This document shows positions 34,626-44,722 of a DNA stretch of 52,296 nt, piece after piece. The translations under genes and the position numbers were made by a program. How positions within the stretch are numbered: the first letter of the stretch is position 1; every line of letters starts with the position of its first letter. The DNA lies in contig CABYSN010000002.1 in assembly GCA_902521645.1 (NCBI GenBank), positions 1 through 52,296 of the forward strand. Reading direction: 5' to 3'. This stretch comes from Planctomycetota bacterium (GTDB lineage: Bacteria; Planctomycetota; Phycisphaerae; Phycisphaerales; SM1A02). Below the pieces are notes generated by a model. The model was given only the letters and a program-made list of their open reading frames with translations, made no database searches and was not told where the DNA came from.

Positions 34626-37331
34626 ATGCACATCCTACTTCCGATCATTTCCTTACTGTTTGCAGTCACCGCCAATGCACACTGCCATCCTCCCACCCTG
34701 TTTTCGGATCATGAATTCCATGACGAGCCCTGGATCGTCATAGAAAGACTCGATCATCCCGACACCTTCCGTCAGCTTGACGAGATACTTCCGACCCCCG
34801 ACGAAGTCCGTCTCGCCTCAGGAGCACCCGGCCCCGAGTACTGGCAGCAGCAGGTCGACTACGACATCAGGGTTCGATTGGATGAGGAGACCCGGACCCT
34901 GCATGGTCAGGAGCGAATCACCTACCACAACAACAGTCCTCATGAATTGCGATATCTCTGGTTGCAACTGGATCAGAATCGCTTTCGGCGGGATTCTCTG
35001 GCCAATCGATCGAGTTCAGCGCCGGATTTCACCGAAGAGCAGTCCATTCGTTCCATGCGACAGCATCTCGAGCTCCGGGAATGGGAGGGGGGATGCAGCA
35101 TTCACCGGGTCGCAGATCCCGAGGGGGCCGCTCTGGAGCACTCGATCGTCGACACCGTCATGAGAGTCGAATTGCCCGAGCCCCTTCCGGCCGGTGGTGT
35201 GTTCACGTTCGATGTGGACTGGAGCCATCCGGTGATTCGCAATACCACCAGGCGCGCACGCTCGAGCTACGAGCTCTTCGATGACGGTCATGCGCTCTAC
35301 GAGATCGCTCAATGGTTCCCGCGTCTCTGTCCCTATACGGATGGTGACGGCTGGCAGAACAAGGCGTTTCTCGGCACCAGTGAATTCGCCACGGAGTTCG
35401 GTGACTACACGGTGGCCATCACCGTTCCCGAGACTCATGTGGTGGCGTCTACCGGCGTGCTTGCGAATTCGCAGGATGTCCTGACGAAGCTTCAGCGTGA
35501 ACGACTGGAGGACGCCATGACCGCTGACGAGCCTGTTCTGGTCATCACGCCCGAGGAGGCCCTTGCCAACGAGCAGCGCACTGCGAGCGGAACGCGGACA
35601 TGGGTGTTCGATGCGGAGAACGTGCGTGATTTCGCCTGGGCTTCGAGTCCCACCTTCGCCTGGGATGCCTGGGGCGTCGCCATTCCGGAGTCCGATCGGG
35701 TCACTCTGGCGATGAGCTATTTCCCCGTGGAAGGTGAGCCGTTGTGGAGTCGGTACTCGACCCAGTCCGTCGCACATGCGTTGGAGATGTATTCATACTT
35801 CACGATTCCATATCCCTATCCGGTGGCGATCAGCGTGAACGGTCCCGTCGGGGGAATGGAATATCCCATGATCTGCTTCAATGGTCCCCGTCCTGAAGAC
35901 GACGGTACCTACACCCAGCGGACCAAATACGGACTGATCGGGGTCATCATTCATGAAGTGGGGCACAACTGGTTCCCGATGATCATCAATTCCGATGAGA
36001 GGCAGTGGACCTGGATGGACGAAGGGTTGAACACCTTCGTTCAGTATCTCGCCCAGGAGGTCTGGGAGGACGAGTACCCTTCGCGAAGAGGCGAGCCGCG
36101 CAACATCATTCGATACATGATGTCTGAAAATCAGCGTCCGATCATGTCTCATGGCGAGTCGATCATCCAGCGAGGCAACAATGCCTATGCCAAGCCTGCC
36201 ACGGCACTGAACATCCTCAGAGAGACGGTGCTGGGAAGAGAGCAGTTCGACTACGCCATGCGTGAGTTCTCACGACGCTGGGCGTTCAAGCGTCCGGAGC
36301 CAGCGGACTTCTTCCGGTCCATGGAGGATGCTTCGGGCACCGATCTGGACTGGTTCTGGAGGTCATGGTTCTATTCCACCGATCATGTGGACGTCGCAGT
36401 GGAGCGCATCTACGACTTCACGGTGGATCCCCTGGATCCGGAACTTTCGAAGCCTCTCGCGCGAGCGGAACGCGACGCTGAGATCCCCAGCATCTCCGAT
36501 GTTCGAAACGGCGGCCTGCCCAAGCGGACCGACCTTTATCCGCAGTTGCTGGATTTCTACAACGAATTCGATGAACTGGATGTCACCGATTCCGATCGCC
36601 GTTCCTATGCACGGCTCATGAAGCGTGTCGACGAGGCGGACAGAGAGGTCATCGAAAGGATTCATTCCGAGCCTCTCCACTTCAATGTGGTTCGTTTTCG
36701 AAATCATGGAGGAGCCATGACGCCTCTTCCACTGACCCTCGTCTGGGAGGATGGTGACTCCGAGGAGGTGATGCTTCCCGCCGAGGTCTGGAAACGAAAT
36801 CCTCGCACCTTCTCGAAGCTTTTCCTGTCGGATCAGCCTCTCGCCTCCGTTCGTTTCGACGATCGAAGGCGGACCGCCGACATCGACAGGACGAACAACG
36901 TCTTCCCTCCGGAGGTCATCACCGATCGATTCCAGGTGCAACCTAGATCCGATCGGGACAATCCGATGCGAAGTGCGCTGGAGGAATCCGCGCGTTCCGA
37001 GACCACTGCCAATGCATTTCAGTACGTTCGTGCTCTTCGCATGGCATGGGCGACACGCGAGGATGCCGGTGCGCCGCTCGCGCTCGGACCTGCTCTGCTC
37101 GAGGACGCCGAAGAAAGCGATGTCCGTGATGCATGGGGTAACTCATTCGGCTTGACATTCGGAACGCAGAGCCTGTCCGAGGCCGATCCCTTCAAGGCGC
37201 TTTTCGTCGAGTTGGTATCGGTCGGTCCGGATGGTGAAGCCGGTAGTGACGACGACATCGCTTACTGGATGAGCCTGTCCGGTGAATTTCATGAAGAGGC
37301 GTTTTCTCGTGAAGGCCCAGCCTCTGAATAG
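34626..37331 (+). CDS. Exported M1 family aminopeptidase
   Basis: A 901-residue exported gluzincin. The signal peptide (LPIISLLFAVTANA) is followed by an M1 N-terminal beta domain (LHGQERITYHN). The exopeptidase motif appears as GGMEYP where GAMEN is typical. The zinc site is H443-E444-V-G-H447 with E466 exactly 18 residues after H447 (WMDEGLNTF). A helical and a beta-rich C-terminal region follow. It should trim N-terminal residues from peptides in the periplasm. The Tyr of GGMEY in place of Asn and the long C-terminus set it apart from PepN. It ends just before the sulfotransferase gene. Confidence 0.9.
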   Translation: MHILLPIISLLFAVTANAHCHPPTLFSDHEFHDEPWIVIERLDHPDTFRQLDEILPTPDEVRLASGAPGPEYWQQQVDYDIRVRLDEETRTLHGQERITYHNNSPHELRYLWLQLDQNRFRRDSLANRSSSAPDFTEEQSIRSMRQHLELREWEGGCSIHRVADPEGAALEHSIVDTVMRVELPEPLPAGGVFTFDVDWSHPVIRNTTRRARSSYELFDDGHALYEIAQWFPRLCPYTDGDGWQNKAFLGTSEFATEFGDYTVAITVPETHVVASTGVLANSQDVLTKLQRERLEDAMTADEPVLVITPEEALANEQRTASGTRTWVFDAENVRDFAWASSPTFAWDAWGVAIPESDRVTLAMSYFPVEGEPLWSRYSTQSVAHALEMYSYFTIPYPYPVAISVNGPVGGMEYPMICFNGPRPEDDGTYTQRTKYGLIGVIIHEVGHNWFPMIINSDERQWTWMDEGLNTFVQYLAQEVWEDEYPSRRGEPRNIIRYMMSENQRPIMSHGESIIQRGNNAYAKPATALNILRETVLGREQFDYAMREFSRRWAFKRPEPADFFRSMEDASGTDLDWFWRSWFYSTDHVDVAVERIYDFTVDPLDPELSKPLARAERDAEIPSISDVRNGGLPKRTDLYPQLLDFYNEFDELDVTDSDRRSYARLMKRVDEADREVIERIHSEPLHFNVVRFRNHGGAMTPLPLTLVWEDGDSEEVMLPAEVWKRNPRTFSKLFLSDQPLASVRFDDRRRTADIDRTNNVFPPEVITDRFQVQPRSDRDNPMRSALEESARSETTANAFQYVRALRMAWATREDAGAPLALGPALLEDAEESDVRDAWGNSFGLTFGTQSLSEADPFKALFVELVSVGPDGEAGSDDDIAYWMSLSGEFHEEAFSREGPASE

Positions 37332-37400
37332 TGAATGCTGTAGTTGAACATAGGGTTCTTTGTGGTCACCATCAGAACCTGTTCAGGGCCTGCAGGGAAC

Positions 37401-38390
37401 ATGAGACGCGATGAGATGACTGATTCGAAGCAACCCATCGTTCTCATCACGGGACTGCCGAGATCCGGCACGAGCTGGATGGTGAACTCCCTGAATCTGC
37501 ACCCCGAGATCCTCGCTTTCGGTGAGACTCATTTCTTCTCCAGAAATTGGTTCCGTCCTCGGGTAAACGGGTCGTACACGCCCAGGCAATTGGAGGCACT
37601 CTGGACGAGACTTTCATCGTGTCCTTTCTGGTCTTCCGTTCCCTTGAAAAAGGATCTGGGCGTCAATCAGGGATGGCTCCTCAACACGTCACAAGACGAC
37701 ATTCCCGACGTGATCTCATCGGCCCGTCGAATGGTCGGTCCCGAACCGAAGCCCGCCGATGTGCTGCATGCGCTCGGCCAGTCCTTTTGTGAACGTGAAG
37801 GAAAGAGATTCTGGGTTGAAAAGACCGCCATCGAAGGAAAATACGTCTCAAAAATCGCCAAGCTGATCCCTGGAATCCGTTTCGTTCTGACCATTCGCGA
37901 ACCCCTCGGTTTCTTTCGTTCATACAAGTTCCAGGGGATCCAGCACGGCGCGGACAGCCGCAGACGGCATGAGGAACGTTACCACCCGTTTCTGTGCATG
38001 CTTGTCTGGAGGATGACGATCAGAAGCGTCCGGAAACTGCAGAAAAGAAATCCCGAGCAGGTCTCGGTCGTCATCCTTTCAAGTGATTCAAGGCGTCGTG
38101 AGGCGTTGCAGGAGGTGTGTCGTCATCTCGGAGTGGCGCCAGATGAGGCCATGTACTCGCTGCAAGGAGACAGGGTCAACAGCAGCGATGTCATTTCTCA
38201 AGAACGGACGCTCAGTCGTGCTGACATGGCCTGGATCCGGTTCTTCTGCAAGGTGGATGATCCTGAACTTCGTTTCGATGACGCTCAGGTGGAAGCCGGA
38301 GTATTGGATCTGCTCCGGAGCATGGCAGGCATCCCGCGGTGGGGGGTTCGTCTTCTCTTTCGGAAGTGGATACGAAGAGCCTCTCTCTGA
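37401..38390 (+). CDS. Sulfotransferase family protein
   Basis: About 329 residues. The PAPS-binding loop is VLITGLPRSGTSWMVNSL near the N-terminus. A second binding region is VLTIREPLGFFRSYKFQ, with the conserved Arg and Ser of the 3'-phosphate site, and the LHPEILAFGETHFF segment may supply the catalytic residue. These enzymes transfer sulfate from PAPS to carbohydrates or proteins; marine planctomycetes often encode many. The start is uncertain: the ATG at 37401 follows AGGG closely, and 37416 is possible. No carbohydrate-synthesis cluster surrounds it. Confidence 0.85.
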   Translation: MRRDEMTDSKQPIVLITGLPRSGTSWMVNSLNLHPEILAFGETHFFSRNWFRPRVNGSYTPRQLEALWTRLSSCPFWSSVPLKKDLGVNQGWLLNTSQDDIPDVISSARRMVGPEPKPADVLHALGQSFCEREGKRFWVEKTAIEGKYVSKIAKLIPGIRFVLTIREPLGFFRSYKFQGIQHGADSRRRHEERYHPFLCMLVWRMTIRSVRKLQKRNPEQVSVVILSSDSRRREALQEVCRHLGVAPDEAMYSLQGDRVNSSDVISQERTLSRADMAWIRFFCKVDDPELRFDDAQVEAGVLDLLRSMAGIPRWGVRLLFRKWIRRASL

Positions 38391-38424
38391 AGACTGTGGT
38401 GCAGGGGGACTTGGGCCTTCGATC

Positions 38425-39066
38425 TCAGAGGCTGAATGGCTCCGGAGCCTGGACGGTGATCCGACCTCCATGGTGGGGATGGGTGAAGGTCAACTCAGCG
38501 GCATGCAGCATGAGTCGATCTCCCATCGCCACGATCTCTCGTGGCGCGTAGAGATCGTCACCGATGATCGGATGGCCCAGAACGCACGCATGAATCCGAA
38601 GTTGATGCGTTCTTCCGGTATGCGGTCGGAATCGAAGAAAAGTCCTGTCCGGATTCGAGGCTCTTTCCCGCACATCCCACGCGGTGGTCGCCGGCTTCCC
38701 CTGCACCGGGTCCACCAGGTGCCTGGGAGGGTGGTCCATGTCCTTTCTCAGTGAGGCGTCCACGACACCATCTTCTCCAACGACATGTCCGGAAACCATG
38801 GCCACATAGGTCTTTTCGATTTCTCTGTCATGAAACTGACGTGACAGCTCTCGGTGGGAGTCGGCATCTCTCGCGAGCAGAATGACTCCAGAGGTGTCGC
38901 GGTCCAGGCGGTGCACGATCCGTGCATCCGGAAGCATCGTCTGTGCTCTCGAAACGAGGCAATCGGCCTTTTCAGGTCCGATCCCCGGAACCGAAAGCAG
39001 CCCTGATGGTTTGTCGAAGACCACGATGTGGTCATCCTGCAGCAAGATGTCGGGAATCGTCTTCAT
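38425..39066 (-). CDS. RluA-type RNA pseudouridine synthase
   Basis: About 213 residues. The catalytic motif is RIVHRLDRDTSGVILLAR with the nucleophilic Asp after HRL. The fold continues with LSRQFHDREIEKTYVAMVSGHV and RPHTGRTHQLRIHACVLGHPIIGDDLY, both characteristic of RluA-family enzymes. No S4 domain is present. It isomerises specific uridines in rRNA or tRNA; the target cannot be assigned. The upstream extension to 39228 in the ORF track would cross the start of the divergent TolB-like gene; the ATG at 39066 gives the usual N-terminus (LLQDDHIVVFDKPSGLL). Confidence 0.92.
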   Translation of the reverse strand: MKTIPDILLQDDHIVVFDKPSGLLSVPGIGPEKADCLVSRAQTMLPDARIVHRLDRDTSGVILLARDADSHRELSRQFHDREIEKTYVAMVSGHVVGEDGVVDASLRKDMDHPPRHLVDPVQGKPATTAWDVRERASNPDRTFLRFRPHTGRTHQLRIHACVLGHPIIGDDLYAPREIVAMGDRLMLHAAELTFTHPHHGGRITVQAPEPFSL

Positions 39067-39121
39067 GTCGGAGGTGCAGGGTATAGAATGTTCGTCCCAC
39101 GCGAACGAATGGAGTCCCCAC

Positions 39122-40276
39122 ATGTCGATGAGTTTTTTCCGGATCACGTCTTCCATGCTTCTGAGCGTGTCTTTCCTGGCCACGAGTGCCCATGGAATCA
39201 CGACTGCGGAGGATTCTTTTCTGGGCACTCCGGTTCAACTGACGTCGAACGATCGTTTCGCCAAGGCCGGTGAAGCGTACTTCTCACCCGATGGGTCGAA
39301 GGTCATCTTTCAGGCGGTCGAGCAGGTCGGTGAAGGCGAAGTCATCGATGAATTCTATGGAATGTATCTGGGTGATCTGGTCTTCGTCGAAGGGCGTCCG
39401 GAATTGCGTGATGTCAGAAAGATCTCTCCTCCCGGATCGGCGAACACCTGCGGCTGGTTTGATCCGATCGACAAAAACGTGGTCTGGTTCGCTTCCACTG
39501 TCGAGCCTCCTCGAGAGGAGACCGATGCTCCCGGCTATCAGCGAAGTGGCCGCTACAAGTGGATGTTTCCGCCGCAGATGAGGGTCGTGAAATTCGATCT
39601 GACTCGGGGTGATCCCACACCTGAGAATCTCGAAGTCATCGCGGGAGACGGCAGTGCCTACGTCGCGGAATGTTCGATCTCACCTGATGGTCGGTATCTG
39701 CTGTACTGCACGCTTTCCACCGGTCAGGGTGATCTTTTCCTGCGTGATCTTGAAACAGGCAAGGACATTCCACTGGTGACGGTGCCTGGCTATGACGGAG
39801 GTCCTTTCTTCTCGCCTGACGGGAAGCGGATCTGCTACCGATCGGATCGACACAACAACAACTATCTCCAGCTTTTCGTGGCCGACCTCGAGTTCGATGA
39901 AAACGGCAACATCATCGGTGTCGAAAGAGAACACCAGGTGACTGACAACCGTCATGTGAACTGGGCGCCGTTCTGGCACCCGGATGGTCGTCACATCGTG
40001 TACGCCACCAGCCAGATGGGACACAGGAACTACGAGGTCTTCATCGTCGATGCGATGAGCGACCATGAACTCGTGCCTCCGCGTGAAAGATACGGCACGG
40101 CGACCCGCCGAGTCACGGCCTTCGATGGCGCTGATGTTCTTCCCGTTTTCGATGCCGAAGGCAAGTACATGATGTGGACATCCCAGCAGGACCCATCAGG
40201 GACCAGTCAGCTTTGGATCGCGCCATTCACACTTGATCCTCGCATGCAGTCAGAACGTGCTTCGAGCGAACGATGA
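39122..40276 (+). CDS. Exported TolB-like beta-propeller protein (PD40 repeats)
   Basis: About 384 residues. The ATG at 39122 has GGAG 7 bases upstream and opens a signal peptide (RITSSMLLSVSFLATSAHG); the start at 38882 lies inside the antisense pseudouridine synthase gene. The mature protein is a propeller of PD40-type repeats, with blades marked by YFSPDGSKVIFQ, SISPDGRYLLYC, FFSPDGKRICYRSDR and WHPDGRHIVYATS. It resembles the TolB propeller but lacks a clear TolB N-terminal domain. It is probably a periplasmic binding or scaffolding protein. Its stop overlaps the start of the next lipoprotein gene by 4 bases. Confidence 0.85.
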   Translation: MSMSFFRITSSMLLSVSFLATSAHGITTAEDSFLGTPVQLTSNDRFAKAGEAYFSPDGSKVIFQAVEQVGEGEVIDEFYGMYLGDLVFVEGRPELRDVRKISPPGSANTCGWFDPIDKNVVWFASTVEPPREETDAPGYQRSGRYKWMFPPQMRVVKFDLTRGDPTPENLEVIAGDGSAYVAECSISPDGRYLLYCTLSTGQGDLFLRDLETGKDIPLVTVPGYDGGPFFSPDGKRICYRSDRHNNNYLQLFVADLEFDENGNIIGVEREHQVTDNRHVNWAPFWHPDGRHIVYATSQMGHRNYEVFIVDAMSDHELVPPRERYGTATRRVTAFDGADVLPVFDAEGKYMMWTSQQDPSGTSQLWIAPFTLDPRMQSERASSER

Positions 40277-40896
40277 TTCTTCGCATCACGATTCTCATCA
40301 GTGTCGTCGCGGCCGGTGTCCTGCACCAGGGATGCGAGCCCTATCGCATAGAGCATCGTCAGAGGCCCGCTTTCTATCAGCGCGCCTCCGATCAGGAGCT
40401 GCCTTCCGAAGTCGTTCTCGATGACGGCACCGTCATGAAGTTCAGTGAGCAGCTTCCCAGTCGCAGCAAGCCGTCCGGTGAGTCTCTCAAGGATGCCGAC
40501 CGGATCGAGATTCGTGAAAGAACCTCAGATGGAGCCGTGACCCTCAGGGCGTTCGCGCCCGAGCATGTGCTCGCACATGCGAAGCAATGCATACGTCAGC
40601 GTGAATATCAATTGCTCTGGGATCAGCTTCTCTCAGTGGAGACTCGCTCCGCCTATCTGAAGTCAGGTCAGGACTATTCTTCTTTCGCCCAGTTCTGCGA
40701 ACGAAACCGAGGTGATCTCATGGAGATGTTCAATCGCATGGGGTTCGGTTTCTTCAGTTCGGATGTCGTGCAGGAGTCGATCGGTAAAAACGCCTTCCGG
40801 ATCCGACTTCACCCCAGCCTCGGCGCCCAGTTCAAGTTCACCGAATTCGACGTGGTGAGAGAGCCGGATGGTCTGAAGTGGCTGATGGTCCGTTGA
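40273..40896 (+). CDS. Lipoprotein of unknown function
   Basis: A 207-residue protein I do not recognise. The ATG overlaps the stop of the TolB-like gene (ATGA). The N-terminus is a lipoprotein signal (LISVVAAGVLHQGC), with the lipidated Cys near residue 21. The mature part begins with a polar linker, then an alpha/beta region (AFAPEHVLAHAKQCIRQREYQLLWDQLLS) resembling the compact domains of NTF2-like or SIMPL-like proteins, and a C-terminal beta region. Translational coupling implies work alongside the TolB-like propeller. It converges with the repeat-bearing lipoprotein gene. Confidence 0.7.
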   Translation: MILRITILISVVAAGVLHQGCEPYRIEHRQRPAFYQRASDQELPSEVVLDDGTVMKFSEQLPSRSKPSGESLKDADRIEIRERTSDGAVTLRAFAPEHVLAHAKQCIRQREYQLLWDQLLSVETRSAYLKSGQDYSSFAQFCERNRGDLMEMFNRMGFGFFSSDVVQESIGKNAFRIRLHPSLGAQFKFTEFDVVREPDGLKWLMVR

Positions 40897-40909
40897 GATC
40901 ATTGAAGTT

Positions 40910-41806
40910 TCATTGATCGTCACGCATCTTCCTGCGTGAAATGATCGCCCAGCCTCGCGCTGCATGGTCCGAAACATTGACGAGCGTGATTGAGCCCGCC
41001 TGCTCGGTCCGGTGGGATTCTCCGTACTGTGCGACCTGCCCCGTCTTGGTCGCGTTCTTCGACATCCACACCGAGAGTTTCGCATTTCGACACAGGAGAA
41101 GCATTCGTGTGCCTGCAACGAAGGTTCCATCGAGATGGCGCTCATGGTCCGCCTCGAGAGTGATCGGGAAGATCAGGATCTTGGTTCCAGGGTGTCTTTT
41201 CTCGAATCTGGCAAGAGCCCTGCGATCGGTTCTTCCGGCTTCTTTTTCAAACCTCTCTCGGTCGACCGCCTTGAGTGCCTTCGCTTTGGTCTTTTCGATC
41301 CAGCGGAACCCGGTCGTTTGATCCTGGAGTCCTTCGGCGGCCTGACTTTCGGTCTTCTCAAACTCCTCGGTCGTCTCTTCGACTTCGGCTGCAGGTTCCT
41401 CGACTTCGATGGTCTCCTCGGTCGCCTCTTCGACTTCGGCTGCAGGTTCCTCGACTTCGATGGTCTCCTCGGTCGCCTCTTCGACTTCGGCTGCAGGTTC
41501 CTCGACTTCGATGGTCTCCTCGGTCGCCTCTTCGACTTCGATGGCCTCTTCGTTCCCCTCTCCGGCGAACCAGAGCGTGACCTCTTCGTCGGTGGCTGTG
41601 GCCATCTCACCGGCTTCCGGTTCGAGGGCTTCCGTCTCGTCGGCGACCGTCGTCGTGTCGTTTTCCTGAGATCTGCTTTCATCCTCCGATGAGGTTTCCG
41701 CGACGTCCGTGGCCGGTTGATGAGTTTTTTCCATCCAGCCTCCCGTCTTGCATCCTTGAACAAGCAATGCGGCGAAAAGGCATGTCAGTGCGGGAGTGAG
41801 TTTCAT
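40910..41806 (-). CDS. Lipoprotein with acidic 17-residue tandem repeats
   Basis: A 298-residue protein of unknown function. A lipoprotein signal (LTCLFAALLVQGC) is followed by ~150 residues rich in Glu, Thr and Ala. Within these, the unit VEEATEETIEVEEPAAE occurs three times in tandem plus a degraded copy. The C-terminal ~130 residues form a basic, globular domain (RFEKRHPGTKILIFPITLEADHERHLDG, GSITLVNVSDHAARGWAIIS). The acidic stretch probably spans the periplasm or peptidoglycan as an extended tether. The gene lies downstream of clpC on the same strand, after a terminator hairpin. Confidence 0.7.
   Translation of the reverse strand: MKLTPALTCLFAALLVQGCKTGGWMEKTHQPATDVAETSSEDESRSQENDTTTVADETEALEPEAGEMATATDEEVTLWFAGEGNEEAIEVEEATEETIEVEEPAAEVEEATEETIEVEEPAAEVEEATEETIEVEEPAAEVEETTEEFEKTESQAAEGLQDQTTGFRWIEKTKAKALKAVDRERFEKEAGRTDRRALARFEKRHPGTKILIFPITLEADHERHLDGTFVAGTRMLLLCRNAKLSVWMSKNATKTGQVAQYGESHRTEQAGSITLVNVSDHAARGWAIISRRKMRDDQ
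41363..41543 (-). repeat. 51-bp tandem repeat inside a lipoprotein gene
   Basis: Copies of a 51-bp unit beginning CTCCTCGGTCG (plus strand) start at 41363, 41414 and 41465, with a partial copy from 41516. The copies are almost identical at the DNA level. The period is a multiple of three, so copy-number change would keep the reading frame and only lengthen or shorten the acidic linker by 17 residues. Confidence 0.92.
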
Positions 41807-41952
41807 CGATCGATTCTCCAGAGATCAGTCAAGGGGTGGGACGTCGTGGATGATTCTACAAGTAGTGGCCTGTGGCATGTGTCTGGAATTCAGATGCCTG
41901 CGGATCTGGGGGACCTATCGGCCCTTCCCGGGCCATGGAATCGACATGAGAA

Positions 41953-41980
41953 AGGGCGTGTCCGTCTCCGGACACGCCCT
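41953..41980 (-). terminator. Hairpin terminator after clpC
   Basis: A perfect 12-bp stem (AGGGCGTGTCCG/CGGACACGCCCT) with a 4-base loop lies 27 bases after the clpC stop. The T-run is stronger on the plus strand (GTGTGTTTTT) than on the minus strand (CCCTTTCTC), so it may act in both directions. It separates clpC from the downstream lipoprotein gene. Confidence 0.75.
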
Positions 41981-42006
41981 CGTGTGTTTTTCTCTGGCAC
42001 CGAACC

Positions 42007-44541
42007 TCACGCGGTCGTGGCTTCAGGCTCATCCTTCGCTTCATCAGACTCTTCCTGAGGAATGTCGGAGGAGGTGAAGTACAGATGGTCGTCCTCGTCC
42101 TTGCGGGTCACTTCGATGATCTGATTCGCCGAGAACTCTCCGGAAAGCAGGGCTTCCGCCAGGGGGTCCTCGATGAACCGGGCAAGCGCTCTTCGCAGGG
42201 GGCGAGCACCGAAGTCGGGGTTGTAGCCCTTGTCGATCAGGAAGTCCTTCGCAGGCTGATCGATCTCCAGCTTCATCTCCTTCGCAGCGAGTCGCTCTCG
42301 AAGCTTGCCGAGTTCGAATTCGATGATGTGGTTGAGGTCGTCCTTCACCAGCGGCTGGAAGACGATGGTCTCGTCCAGACGGTTGATGAATTCAGGTCGG
42401 AAGAACTTCTCCACTTCGCCGTTCAGCGCCTTCTTGATCTTCTCATAGTCGGGGGTGTCGGATTTCTTCGTGAATCCGAAGGCCGACCCGCCCTTGATGA
42501 TGTCCGCGCCCAGGTTGCTGGTCATGATCAGGATCACGTTCTTGAAGTCGACCTGTCGACCGAATGAATCGGTCAAACGACCTTCTTCCATGATCTGAAG
42601 CAGCATGTTGAAGACGTCTGGATGAGCCTTCTCGACTTCGTCGAGAAGAACCACGGCATAAGGACGTCGTCGGATCCGCTCGGTGAGCTGGCCGCCTTCT
42701 TCGTAACCGACGTATCCGGGAGGGGCGCCGACCAGACGTGAGACGTTGTGCTTCTCCATGTACTCCGACATGTCGAGATAGATGAGGGCGTCCTCGTCAC
42801 CGAACATGAACGAAGTGAGCGCCTTGGCCAGCAGTGTCTTGCCCACGCCGGAGGGGCCCACGAAGAGGAAGCAGCCCATCGGTCGTTTGGGATCCTTGAG
42901 TCCCGAACGCGCCTTGCGGATCGCGCGAGCGACCGCCTTGACGGCGTCGTCCTGGCTGACGACGGAGTTGTGCAGCTCGTCTTCGAGCTTGAGCAGTCGT
43001 TCCGATTCGTCCTTGTCGAGTCTGGTGAGAGGCACGCCGGTCATCTTGGAGACGACTTCCGCGATCACGTGTTCGTCGACGGTTCCCACGGTCTCGTTCA
43101 TGGAGGCTCTCCATGCCTGCTGGACGTCCTCCTTCTCCTTGCGAAGCTTCTCCGCCTGATCTCGAAGGCTCGCCGCCTTCTCGTAGTCGGCGTTCTTGAC
43201 CGCCTCGTCCTTGTCGATGGAGAGTCTTTCGATCTTCTCCTCGAGTTCGGCCAGGTTCGGGGGCTTGGTCATGCTCTTGAGTCGCAGACGCGCACCGGCC
43301 TCGTCGATCACGTCGATCGACTTGTCGGGCTGGACTCTCGTCGAGATGTAACGGTTCGAGAATTCAACCGCGGCACGAAGCGCCTCGTCGGTGATCTCGA
43401 CACGGTGGTGGGCGGCATACTTCTCGCGGATGCCCTTGAGGATCATGATCGTCTGTTCATCGTTCGGCGGTTCGACCGCGATCGACTGGAATCGTCTTTC
43501 GAGCGCGGCATCCTTCTCGATGTACTTTCGGTATTCATCGAACGTGGTGGCGCCGATGCATTGGATCTCGCCTCGGGAAAGGGCTGGCTTGAGCACGTTG
43601 GAGGCGTCGATCGCACCTTCCGCTCCACCGGCGCCCACGAGGGTGTGAAGTTCGTCGATGAAGAGGATCACGTTCTTCGCGCGGCGGACCTCGTTCATGA
43701 CGGCCTTGATGCGCTCCTCGAACTGTCCGCGGTACTTCGTTCCAGCGACCATCATGGCAAGGTCGAGCACGACGAGTCTCTTGTCGAAGAGAAGGTCCGG
43801 AACCTCCTGGGCGATGATCGCCTGTGCGAGTCCTTCGACGATCGCGGTCTTGCCCACTCCGGCCTCACCGAGGAGTACCGGGTTGTTCTTCGTTCTTCGG
43901 CAGAGGATCTGGATGACTCGCTCGATCTCCTCCGAACGGCCGATCACCGGATCGAGTTCCTCGTTCTTGGCGAGTTCGGTCAGGTCACGACCGAAGCTGT
44001 CGAGCGCGGGGGTCTTGCTCTTGCCGCGACGCGGTGTCGCCTGAGCGGATTCACCACCGCCGATGGGGGATTCGCCACCATCTTCGGTTTCCTCCTGGTC
44101 CACGCCGGCTCCGAGAAGGTTGAGAACCTCTTCGCGGACTTCTTCAAGCTTGAGTCCGAGGTTCAGCAGCACCTGTGCGGCGACACCATCGTGTTCTCTG
44201 AGCAGCCCGAGGAGGAGGTGTTCCGTTCCCACGTAGTTGTGGTTGAGGTTGCGTGCCTCCTCGATCGCGTATTCGATGACCTTCTTGGCACGTGGGGTCT
44301 GAGGAAGCTTGCCCATCGTGACCATCTCGGGTCCACTCTTGACGAGTTTCTCCACCTCGAGTCGGACCTTGCGAAGATCGATGTCGAGATTCTTCAGGAC
44401 GTTCGCCCCGACTCCCGAACCTTCCTTCACCAGGCCGAGCAGGATGTGCTCGGTACCGATGTACTCGTGGTTGAACCGCTGCGCTTCCTGATTGGCGAGT
44501 GCCATCACCTTGCGAGCTCTATCCGTCAGACGTTCAAACAT
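42007..44541 (-). CDS. clpC: ATP-dependent Clp protease ATP-binding subunit ClpC
   Basis: An 844-residue Hsp100 ATPase. Residues 1-145 are two Clp-N repeats ([38 protein letters not shown]), the phosphoarginine-reading domain in Bacillus. The first AAA domain has [15 protein letters not shown]. The middle domain with a UVR motif ([28 protein letters not shown]) marks it as ClpC rather than ClpB or ClpA. The second AAA domain has [14 protein letters not shown], and an acidic Glu/Asp-rich tail ends the protein. It unfolds substrates for ClpP, which is not in the window. AGGAGG lies 8 bases before the ATG. The kinase McsB and its activator McsA are encoded 16 kb away. Confidence 0.97.
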   Translation of the reverse strand: MFERLTDRARKVMALANQEAQRFNHEYIGTEHILLGLVKEGSGVGANVLKNLDIDLRKVRLEVEKLVKSGPEMVTMGKLPQTPRAKKVIEYAIEEARNLNHNYVGTEHLLLGLLREHDGVAAQVLLNLGLKLEEVREEVLNLLGAGVDQEETEDGGESPIGGGESAQATPRRGKSKTPALDSFGRDLTELAKNEELDPVIGRSEEIERVIQILCRRTKNNPVLLGEAGVGKTAIVEGLAQAIIAQEVPDLLFDKRLVVLDLAMMVAGTKYRGQFEERIKAVMNEVRRAKNVILFIDELHTLVGAGGAEGAIDASNVLKPALSRGEIQCIGATTFDEYRKYIEKDAALERRFQSIAVEPPNDEQTIMILKGIREKYAAHHRVEITDEALRAAVEFSNRYISTRVQPDKSIDVIDEAGARLRLKSMTKPPNLAELEEKIERLSIDKDEAVKNADYEKAASLRDQAEKLRKEKEDVQQAWRASMNETVGTVDEHVIAEVVSKMTGVPLTRLDKDESERLLKLEDELHNSVVSQDDAVKAVARAIRKARSGLKDPKRPMGCFLFVGPSGVGKTLLAKALTSFMFGDEDALIYLDMSEYMEKHNVSRLVGAPPGYVGYEEGGQLTERIRRRPYAVVLLDEVEKAHPDVFNMLLQIMEEGRLTDSFGRQVDFKNVILIMTSNLGADIIKGGSAFGFTKKSDTPDYEKIKKALNGEVEKFFRPEFINRLDETIVFQPLVKDDLNHIIEFELGKLRERLAAKEMKLEIDQPAKDFLIDKGYNPDFGARPLRRALARFIEDPLAEALLSGEFSANQIIEVTRKDEDDHLYFTSSDIPQEESDEAKDEPEATTA

Positions 44542-44722
44542 GCCGCGATCCTCCTGGCAAATGGTGCCCCGTGTATTCGAGGCGGTCTTCCTTGCGGGCG
44601 GGTCATTCTACCCCAGTGCCACGAGTTGAACTCGCAAGGTCACATTCATTTTCGGGTCGAATGGCCCGCGTATTCACTTCCAAAGTCAGTATTCCCGAGC
44701 CTCTTTTGCGTACAGTACTCAG

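Noticed and set aside
41363-41543. Tandem repeat considered as a CRISPR array
   Set aside because: The repeats are contiguous 51-bp units without spacers and lie in a coding frame.
41012-41692. 226-residue plus-strand ORF with repeated RLFDFGCRFLDFDG units
   Set aside because: It is the antisense reading of the 51-bp repeat. The minus-strand frame has a lipoprotein signal and a sensible acidic linker.
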